A stretch of DNA of 64,000 bases from Clostridium sp. MSJ-8 (GTDB lineage: Bacteria > Bacillota > Clostridia > Clostridiales > Clostridiaceae). The number at the start of each line of letters is the position of its first letter. The stretch's first letter is position 1. This document shows positions 57,658 through 64,000 of the stretch, one piece after another. Position numbers and translations under genes: made by a program. The stretch covers positions 1-64,000 of the forward strand of contig NZ_JAHLQH010000013.1 in the NCBI RefSeq assembly GCF_018918325.1, in the 5' to 3' direction. A model generated the notes under the pieces. It was not told the origin of the DNA. It saw only the letters and a program-made list of their open reading frames with translations, and ran no database searches.

Positions 57658-59799
57658 ATGGCAGACGGAACTATTACTATTGATACTAGCATTGATAATT
57701 CAGGAGCAGAAAGTGGACTTAGTAAACTTGGGAGTGTTGCAAGTAAAGGATTTAAAGCAATTAGTGCTAGTGTAGCGGTTGCAACTACTGCAGTAGGGGT
57801 ATTAACTAAATCTTGTATTGAGCAGTATGCCACTTATGAACAAATGACCGGCGGAGTAGAGACGTTATTTAAAGATTCAAGTAGCAAAGTAATGGAATAT
57901 GCTAATAGTGCTTATGAAACAGCAGGTCTTAGCGCTAACGAATATATGGATACTGTTACAAGTTTCAGTGCTAGTTTATTACAAGGATTGGGTGGAGACA
58001 CAGAAAAGGCGGCAGAGATAGGAAATAAAGCTGTTATTGATATGAGTGATAATGCGAATAAGTTTGGTACAGATATGCAAAGTATTCAAAATGCTTATCA
58101 GGGTTTCGCAAAGCAAAACTACACTATGCTGGATAACCTGAAATTAGGGTATGGTGGAACTAAAGAAGAAATGCAAAGACTTTTATCAGATGCTGAAAAA
58201 TTAACAGGAATCCATTATGATATTAGTAATTTTAGTGATGTCATTGAAGCAATTCATGCTGTTCAGGAAAATATGGATATCACAGGAACCACAGCAAAGG
58301 AAGCAGCAACAACTATAGAAGGCTCTCTTAATATGACCAAAGCTGCATGGACTAATCTTATGACTGGAATTTCTAGTGGTAGTGATAATTTTGATATGCT
58401 AATTAACAATCTTGTTACTAGTATTACTTATTTAGAAGGTAATTTAGAAGGTAGACTTATAACTACTGTAGATAATATAAGTAGAATGATAGATAGTTTA
58501 GTACCAGTAGTTGTGGAAAGAATACCACCACTAATTGAAAGTGTTTTGCCTCGATTAATAGAATGTGGAATAAAACTAGTAACAAGTCTTGTTAATGGTG
58601 TTGAACAAATGCTACCAACTTTAATGCCATTAGTAGTACAAATTATTACAACACTTGTAACTGCTATAATGCAAATGCTACCACAACTATTAGAAATGGG
58701 AATACAAATTATAGTAAGTTTAACGAATGGAATAGCTCAACAACTTCCAACATTAATTCCTGCAGCTATACAATGTGTGATGCAATTAATTAACACGTTA
58801 ATAGAAAATCTTCCACTCATTTTAGATGCGGGCATGCAGTTATTACAAGGACTAATAGAGGGAATAGTTAATGCTATTCCAGACTTAATATCAATGTTGC
58901 CAACTATAATAGAAACTATAGTAAATTTTTTAGTTAGTTCATTGCCAGAAATATTGCAACAGGGATGTGAAATATTATTGGCACTTATAAATGGACTTGT
59001 GGAAGCTATACCACAATTAATAAATATGTTGCCACAAATCATAGAGACTATAATTAACTTTATTACTAATAACTTACCCCAAATTTTACAAATGGGTATT
59101 AAGGTGCTAATAGCACTTATAAACGGAGTGATTAATGCGATTCCACAGCTTGTGGCAATGCTGCCACAAATAATTAACACTATAATAAACACTCTTACAG
59201 CTCATTTGCCTGAGATAATTATGGCTGGAATACAAATTTTAGTAGCACTTGCAAAAGGACTTATACAGGCCATACCACAATTAATATCACAGATTCCTAA
59301 GGTGATTAAGTCTATTAATAAGGCTTTTAAAGATGTGAATTGGGCAGACATTGGTGTAAATATAATAAAAGGAATAGGGAAAGGCATAGGACAAATGGCT
59401 AGTTGGTTGTGGGAAAAAGCTAAAGAAGTAGTAGGTAATGTTAAAGATAAGGTCTGTGATTTCTTAGGAATACATTCTCCTTCTAGGTTATTTAGGGATG
59501 TAGTTGGAATAAACATTGTTAAAGGTATTGGAGTTGGAATGGACAAAGAAAGCCCAGAATTAAATAAATTAGCGGTAGGAAATATGGAGGACTTATATAG
59601 AGAGTTGCGAGGTACTGTAGATATAGAAACTGCTAAAACAACAGCAAGTATGGTTGGAAGTACTAATATTAACACCTCAAAAGTAGTAAATAATGATAAT
59701 GGAATTACTCAAAATGTAACAATAGTTAATCCTGAACGTTCTCCAAGTGAAAATGCAAGGGCTCTTAAGAAAGCAGGGAGGGATTTAGTATTTGGATAG
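57658..59799 (+). CDS. Tape measure protein
   Basis: 713 residues. Start SIDNSGAESGLSKLGSVASKGFKAI and the region MTGGVETLFKDSSSKVMEYANSAYETAGLSANEYM are typical of phage tape measure proteins. From about 285 to 560 there are six to seven imperfect repeats of 38-39 residues of the kind LPxLIxxGIxLLxxLINGLVxAIPQLIxMLPQIIETI, giving a hydrophobic coiled rod whose length sets tail length. A CDFLGIHSPSRLFRDVVG motif follows near 600. About 32 heptads less than large siphoviruses, so a short tail is expected. AAGGTGGTGAGG site. Confidence 0.92.
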   Translation: MADGTITIDTSIDNSGAESGLSKLGSVASKGFKAISASVAVATTAVGVLTKSCIEQYATYEQMTGGVETLFKDSSSKVMEYANSAYETAGLSANEYMDTVTSFSASLLQGLGGDTEKAAEIGNKAVIDMSDNANKFGTDMQSIQNAYQGFAKQNYTMLDNLKLGYGGTKEEMQRLLSDAEKLTGIHYDISNFSDVIEAIHAVQENMDITGTTAKEAATTIEGSLNMTKAAWTNLMTGISSGSDNFDMLINNLVTSITYLEGNLEGRLITTVDNISRMIDSLVPVVVERIPPLIESVLPRLIECGIKLVTSLVNGVEQMLPTLMPLVVQIITTLVTAIMQMLPQLLEMGIQIIVSLTNGIAQQLPTLIPAAIQCVMQLINTLIENLPLILDAGMQLLQGLIEGIVNAIPDLISMLPTIIETIVNFLVSSLPEILQQGCEILLALINGLVEAIPQLINMLPQIIETIINFITNNLPQILQMGIKVLIALINGVINAIPQLVAMLPQIINTIINTLTAHLPEIIMAGIQILVALAKGLIQAIPQLISQIPKVIKSINKAFKDVNWADIGVNIIKGIGKGIGQMASWLWEKAKEVVGNVKDKVCDFLGIHSPSRLFRDVVGINIVKGIGVGMDKESPELNKLAVGNMEDLYRELRGTVDIETAKTTASMVGSTNINTSKVVNNDNGITQNVTIVNPERSPSENARALKKAGRDLVFG

Positions 59800-60655
59800 A
59801 TATATAAATTTAAAATTGATACAAGAGACTAGATCTCTTGAATTGAATAATATAAATTACAAAATAATAAGCATAGATGGAATTGATTATCCAGAGCTTG
59901 ATATAAGTACAACTTCTAATGCTCATTATGATGGCAGTTATATTAATAGTAATAGAGCTGATAAAAGAACAATAACGATACAAGCAGAATATCAATTTGC
60001 AGATATTGAAAATGAGAGGGACAAATTACTCTCTTTTTTTAATTTCAAAAATACAGGAACATTGGTTATAGATTACTCTAAAAGAAAAAAATCTATTCAA
60101 TATAATATATCTGATTTTAAAAGCAAAATTGATAATGTTAATGATAAATTAAATTTTGAAGTTGAATTATTATGTACAGAGCCTTATTTAAGAGATGTTG
60201 CAGAAAGTAAGCTGGATATTGCATTGTGGAGAGGTGCTTTTCATTTTCCACTAATATGCAATTCTGATAATAAGATTATTATGGGAGTTAAAGAACCAAG
60301 TTTAATAGCTAATATAAATAATACTGGCGATGTAGAAACTGGCATGATAATAGAATTTAGAGCACTAGGTTCAGTTAAGAATCCTAGTCTTTTTAATATT
60401 AATACTAGGGAATTTATTAAAATTAACACAACAATGAGTGCTGGCGAAACGATAAAAGTTAATACAAATGTAGGTCGTAAAAGCATCATTAAAATAAATA
60501 ATGATGCCGAAACTAAAATAATGAATTTACTAGATATAGACAGTACATTCTTGCAGTTATCTGTAGGAGATAATTTATTTAGACATAATGCTGATGATGG
60601 ATTTAACTTCATGGAAGTAAGTATATACTTTAATCCAAGTTATTTAGGAGTGTGA
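59792..60655 (+). CDS. Distal tail protein (Dit)
   Basis: 287 residues from a TTG start that overlaps the end of the tape measure gene by 8 bp (GCAGGGAGGG site). Pattern SIDGIDYPELDISTTSNAHYDGSYINSNRADKRTITI in the first 70 residues and LNFEVELLCTEPYLRD near 115 are those of Dit proteins, which form the hub at the tail tip. C-terminal half is a galectin-like domain. Confidence 0.85.
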   Translation: MDRYINLKLIQETRSLELNNINYKIISIDGIDYPELDISTTSNAHYDGSYINSNRADKRTITIQAEYQFADIENERDKLLSFFNFKNTGTLVIDYSKRKKSIQYNISDFKSKIDNVNDKLNFEVELLCTEPYLRDVAESKLDIALWRGAFHFPLICNSDNKIIMGVKEPSLIANINNTGDVETGMIIEFRALGSVKNPSLFNINTREFIKINTTMSAGETIKVNTNVGRKSIIKINNDAETKIMNLLDIDSTFLQLSVGDNLFRHNADDGFNFMEVSIYFNPSYLGV

Positions 60656-60660
60656 TGTCT

Positions 60661-61800
60661 ATGGAATTATATATACTAGATAAGAATTTAGATTTATTAG
60701 GAGTTATAGATAATTTTGAAACTCTTATATGGACTAGAAAATATACAGAGCCTGGGAAGTTCCAATTAAACCTCCCTGCAACAGAAGATAATATTAGTCT
60801 GATGAAAGATGAAAATATCGTTTATAAGAAAGATGATGTTGAAGGTGGAATAATTAAACATATTGAATACAGTGTATCTGATAAAGGAGAGAAGAGTTTA
60901 GTGGTAAATGGAAACCTTACTACTTCTTATTTATCTAGAAGAATTAACTGGGGAACAATAAAACACTCTGGAAGAGTTGATTTGTTAATGCAGAAAATTG
61001 TTAAAGATAACTGTATATCTCCGAACAACTCTAATAGAATAATTCCTACACTAGAAATAATATCTACTAATTACACAGATGCTATTTCAAAACAAGATAG
61101 CTATAGTAATCTTACAGATTTGTTAACAGATATATGTAACACTAAAAACTTTGGGTATAGAGTAAGAATAAACACTAGGGAAGGGGCAAGGTACTTAGCA
61201 TTTGAGGTTTATAAAGGTATAGACAGAAGTGTTAATCAAAGTGCCATATCTCCAACAATATTCTCTTTAGATATGGAGAATATACTTACAGAAGATTATA
61301 TAAAAGATAACTCTAATTTTAAAAATACAACTCTTATAGCAGGAGCTGGAGAAGGCAATGCTAGAAAAACTACTATTGTTGGAAATAATTATAAAGAACT
61401 AGATAGATTTGAAATATACACTGATGCGCGAGATATACAAGATACAGAACAACAAGAAGTAATGGATGACGAAGGTAATACAACAACAGAGGATGTTGAA
61501 ATCCCGTGGAGTGAATATGAGCCTTTATTATTGCAACGTGGTAACGAGAAATTGGCTGAATATGAGAAAATTGAAACTTTTGAAGGAACAATTAATACAG
61601 ATGCTAATAATGTGTACAAGGTTGATTATGATTTGGGAGATATAGTTACTATAGTAGATAAAGATTTAGGAATAAAGTTAGATACTAGAATAACTGAAAT
61701 AGAAGAAACATATGAAAAAGGTAAGGTAGAAATTGTACCTACCTTTGGGAATAATATTCCTAATTTATTAACAAAGCTAAAACAATTAGAAAGGAGATAA
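60661..61800 (+). CDS. Tail protein, ReqiPepy6 Gp37-like
   Basis: 379 residues. The start was placed at the ATG at 60661 with TTTAGGAG upstream; an ATG at 60655 is also possible. NLDLLGVIDNFETLIWTRKYTEPGKFQLNLPAT and LVVNGNLTTSYLSRRI are the signature of siphovirus Gp37-like/prophage tail proteins, the Tal analogue attached to Dit. No C-terminal peptidase domain is present. Directly precedes the fibre-type genes. Confidence 0.85.
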   Translation: MELYILDKNLDLLGVIDNFETLIWTRKYTEPGKFQLNLPATEDNISLMKDENIVYKKDDVEGGIIKHIEYSVSDKGEKSLVVNGNLTTSYLSRRINWGTIKHSGRVDLLMQKIVKDNCISPNNSNRIIPTLEIISTNYTDAISKQDSYSNLTDLLTDICNTKNFGYRVRINTREGARYLAFEVYKGIDRSVNQSAISPTIFSLDMENILTEDYIKDNSNFKNTTLIAGAGEGNARKTTIVGNNYKELDRFEIYTDARDIQDTEQQEVMDDEGNTTTEDVEIPWSEYEPLLLQRGNEKLAEYEKIETFEGTINTDANNVYKVDYDLGDIVTIVDKDLGIKLDTRITEIEETYEKGKVEIVPTFGNNIPNLLTKLKQLERR

Positions 61801-61804
61801 ACTT

Positions 61805-62737
61805 ATGGAGAAAAGTAGTTTTTTTAATTCTGTACAAGCCTCAGACGGCTCTTATGATAGAGAATACTTAGCTGAAGACTTTGCTAAATACTTTTCAAGT
61901 TTTATTGGAAATGGAGTGTTTCCTAATCCAAGTAGCAATTTGCAAGTGCTTAGTAACAACGATATGACTATAAGCATAGATGTTGGTAAAGCCTATATAA
62001 ATGGTTATTACTACGAAAATACAACTAAATTAGTTAAGACAATAGCTGTAGCTGATGGGGTACTTAATAGAGTAGATTTAATAGTTTTAAGATTGGATTT
62101 TACCAATCGAGAAATTAAAACTTATGTAAAAAAAGGTACATTTGCTAGTAGTCCCAAAGCAGAAACATTGCAAAGGGATAGTGATATGTATGAGTTAGGA
62201 ATAGCACAAGTTTATATAGGAGCTGGAGCAACAACTATTACTCAGGGAGACATAACAGATTTAAGATTAAATAATGATTATTGTGGAGTTGTGCATGGAG
62301 TAGTAGACCAAGTGGATACTACTACAATATTTAATCAATTTGAAGCTTGGCTAAATGAAAACAAAGAGAAATATAATAAAGATATTACAGAATGGACAGA
62401 AGAAAAACAAAATGAATTTACTAGGTGGACAGAAGAAAAGCAAGAAGAGTTTATAAAATGGTATGACACTAATACAACAGCTTTTTTAAATAAATTTAAT
62501 ACTTGGTTTGGAACTAATACAAATGATTGGAGTACTGAATTTACAAATTGGTTTAACCATATAAAAGACCAACTAAGTACTGATGCTGCTGGGAATTTAC
62601 AAAATCAAATTGATAGTGTTAAAAATACTATGAACAGCGAGTTAAGTAAAAGAAAAATAATAGACAAAACCACTAACAATGAATTTAAGTGGGGGATAGA
62701 AAATGGAAATTTATTTTTAGAAAGGATAGGTGATTAG
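61805..62737 (+). CDS. Baseplate/tail fibre structural protein
   Basis: 310 residues. Residues 1-155 form a beta-rich domain of the kind shared by many Firmicute phage baseplate proteins (SFFNSVQASDGSYDREYLAEDFAKYF, ISIDVGKAYINGYYYEN). Residues 180-260 form Trp-spaced coiled-coil repeats (ITEWTEEKQNEFTRWTEEKQ, then KWYDTN, NTWFGTN). Probably connects the tail tip to the receptor-binding protein in the next gene. AGGAGAT site. Confidence 0.75.
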   Translation: MEKSSFFNSVQASDGSYDREYLAEDFAKYFSSFIGNGVFPNPSSNLQVLSNNDMTISIDVGKAYINGYYYENTTKLVKTIAVADGVLNRVDLIVLRLDFTNREIKTYVKKGTFASSPKAETLQRDSDMYELGIAQVYIGAGATTITQGDITDLRLNNDYCGVVHGVVDQVDTTTIFNQFEAWLNENKEKYNKDITEWTEEKQNEFTRWTEEKQEEFIKWYDTNTTAFLNKFNTWFGTNTNDWSTEFTNWFNHIKDQLSTDAAGNLQNQIDSVKNTMNSELSKRKIIDKTTNNEFKWGIENGNLFLERIGD

Positions 62738-63709
62738 ATGGCAGAAAAATTTTATTTAAATGCTACTATGGACTATAAGGGTGATAGTTATTTTCCTGTT
62801 ATGGATAAGGAGATTAATCTTGAAGATTATTGTTACACACAAGAAAATATTGTTAAGATTTTTGATTATGATGAAAACAATATTTTATGTATTGGTTCAA
62901 CAAAGGTCTTTGTTGTAAACAAAATAAATATGAGTATAGAAAAAACAATTAATACAACGCATGACACTAATGGGGTATGTTACGATTATGAGAGTACAGT
63001 GTTGTACTATATATGCAAAACAGATATGGCATTATATAAATATGATTTTTCAACTGATGAAAATGTAAAAATGGATGTTGATTTTGGAAGTATAAGATTG
63101 AGTAGTTCTTACACAAAACTGATGGATAAAACAGGAAACTGTATATATATAGTTAACGATAATAGATTGATAAAAATATCAGTAGAAGATAGAACTGTTA
63201 CTTCAACTCTTTTATTTAACTCGATATATACAGCTAATGATAGATGTGTTTATGCCCTGTCATCTTCGTCGTCTACTTTGACTGTAAGCATTGTTAATAA
63301 AGAAGAGTTTACTAAAGAATCATTTAATGTAACTCTTAATGTGGAAGCAAAATCTCAAAACTGTTTGTGCTCTAATAAATTTATTTTTTTTGTGGGGCCT
63401 TCCAACCGTCTAATTATTATAGATTTAGAGAATAGATGTCTAATAAATAAATCTAATTCTAAATATGTCTCAATTTTGTTATATAAAGAAAACATTATAG
63501 GAATACGTGACAATACAATCTATAAAATTGTGGTATCTTCTGAAAGTTGTGACAAAAAAATAGCAACAGTAAATGATAATGTGGATTTAACAGGTATTTC
63601 TAGCTGTTATTGTATTGATGACACTTTTTATATTGCGTTCCAAAATGGGATATACAATACAATAACAGAATATAAAAAATCAGATCATTATAAAAAGTTG
63701 GAGGTGTAA
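62738..63709 (+). CDS. Beta-propeller-like putative receptor-binding protein
   Basis: 323 residues, beta-rich throughout with repeating strands every 35-45 residues (FDYDENNILCIGSTKVFVVN, VCYDYESTVLYYICKTDMALYKYD, ISVEDRTVTSTLLF, LCSNKFIFFVGPSNRLIIIDLEN). The repeats and position at the tail tip suggest a propeller that binds the host surface. AAGGATAGGTGA site. No close family recognised. Confidence 0.55.
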   Translation: MAEKFYLNATMDYKGDSYFPVMDKEINLEDYCYTQENIVKIFDYDENNILCIGSTKVFVVNKINMSIEKTINTTHDTNGVCYDYESTVLYYICKTDMALYKYDFSTDENVKMDVDFGSIRLSSSYTKLMDKTGNCIYIVNDNRLIKISVEDRTVTSTLLFNSIYTANDRCVYALSSSSSTLTVSIVNKEEFTKESFNVTLNVEAKSQNCLCSNKFIFFVGPSNRLIIIDLENRCLINKSNSKYVSILLYKENIIGIRDNTIYKIVVSSESCDKKIATVNDNVDLTGISSCYCIDDTFYIAFQNGIYNTITEYKKSDHYKKLEV

Positions 63710-63712
63710 TTA

Positions 63713-64000
63713 ATGCTAGCAATATATGATGATAACGGAAATTTAATAAATGAAACTTCAAGCAAGGCTGCCATAGTTGGTAGCCTTTATTCTTTAGAAG
63801 TAACAGTACCAGATAACAAAGTTTTAGACCATATCGATACTTCTAGTGCAGACCACATAGCAGTGTTTAGAGATAAGCCCAAAACAGAGTTAGAACAATT
63901 ACAAGACACAGTAAGTTCAAGCTTAATGATGTTTGTTATGAAAGATATGGACCACGATACAGAGATATCTAAATTAAAATTAGAAATAAATAAAATAAAT
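63713..64000 (+). CDS. Phage tail-region protein (partial, runs off the window)
   Basis: 96 codons are visible from the ATG at 63713, behind GGAGGTG, still open at the end. MLAIYDDNGNLINETSSK starts a small beta domain (SLEVTVPDNKVLDHIDTSSADHIAVF), followed by a helix with LEQLQDTVSSSLMMF. The gene before holin and lysin often looks like this (XkdX-neighbour type), but this is by position only. Confidence 0.6.
   Translation, partial: MLAIYDDNGNLINETSSKAAIVGSLYSLEVTVPDNKVLDHIDTSSADHIAVFRDKPKTELEQLQDTVSSSLMMFVMKDMDHDTEISKLKLEINKIN

Larger units (their letters stand above)
23968..64000. mobile_element. Siphovirus-type prophage, left 40 kb (continues past the window)
   Basis: Serine integrase at the edge, divergent lysogeny and early genes, replication module, terminases, SPP1-type portal, N4-gp56-type capsid, head-tail and tail genes through Dit and Gp37-like proteins, in the standard order of temperate siphoviruses. 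Lysis genes and attR must lie beyond 64000. Confidence 0.95.

Noticed and set aside
58519-59340. Regular repeats that could be taken for a repeat array
   Set aside because: They are coding repeats of 38-39 residues in the tape measure protein, imperfect at DNA level and without spacers. No CRISPR array was found in the window.
1-64000. tRNA and rRNA genes
   Set aside because: No cloverleaf-like region with a TTCGA-type T loop and matching acceptor stem was noticed on either strand. A covariance scan would be needed to exclude one fully.

Overview
The window is AT-rich, Gram-positive, low-GC DNA. Gene content and order (spoIIM, a XerD-type gene, deoB, pdp, dacF, scpA-scpB, gerW-ytfI-like, a second DacB/DacF-like carboxypeptidase) point to a spore-forming Clostridium or close relative. 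I cannot name the species. AGGAGG-type ribosome binding sites, frequent GTG/TTG starts and U-tailed hairpin terminators are the norm.

Positions 1-23967 are host chromosome. It opens with the 3' end of a TnpB transposase gene and its right end, followed by a second, decayed TnpB fragment. Next come a MATE transporter, an orphan SUKH protein, a small membrane protein and a 1 kb gap. That gap holds two tandem, highly similar, apparently non-coding transcription units, each with a -35/-10 promoter, Fur-like palindromes and a strong terminator. A sporulation/nucleoside/cell-wall cluster follows (spoIIM, xerD-like, deoB, pdp, dacF), then scpAB, convergent gerW and a DUF2953 gene, a second carboxypeptidase, a membrane-anchored ATLF-like metalloprotease, a zinc-ribbon/TPM pair, a frameshifted deoC, a TPP riboswitch with thiC, a hot-dog thioesterase, two tandem methionine aminopeptidase genes, and a two-gene flavoprotein operon whose second gene looks cut by prophage insertion.

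From about 23968 to the end lies the left 40 kb of a siphovirus-type prophage. In order: large serine integrase; an AT-rich iteron-like element (25.57-25.84 kb); two related coiled-coil proteins, an ImmA-like peptidase and a CI-like repressor (all leftward); a Cro-like gene with three spaced operator-like repeats; regulators and a Bro-N antirepressor; a replication/nucleotide module (SNF2 helicase, VRR-NUC, HARP-like/HD protein, RecB-type nuclease fused to an AAA ATPase, DUF669, a PAPS-reductase-like protein behind a structured RNA, family B DNA polymerase, DUF1599, a ThyX-like protein, MazG, primase-helicase); then a second, inverted copy of the iteron-like element (44.86-45.14 kb).

The late region starts with a sigma-region-4-like activator and proceeds through small terminase, an intron-split large terminase, SPP1-type portal, a MuF protein with a toxin-like C-terminus plus a candidate immunity gene, scaffold, N4-gp56-type capsid, connectors, tail tube, chaperones, tape measure, Dit, a Gp37-like tail protein and host-recognition proteins. 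It runs off the end at 64000.

The most unusual items are: the tandem Fur-type small RNA loci; the inverted pair of origin-like elements flanking the early region; the structured leader at 36.5 kb; the group I intron placed exactly in the terminase Walker B motif, with P1 and P10 pairings that can be read in the sequence; a XerD homologue that has lost several catalytic residues; and the MuF-toxin/immunity pair. Everything here is from reading the sequence alone; no database search or folding program was run.
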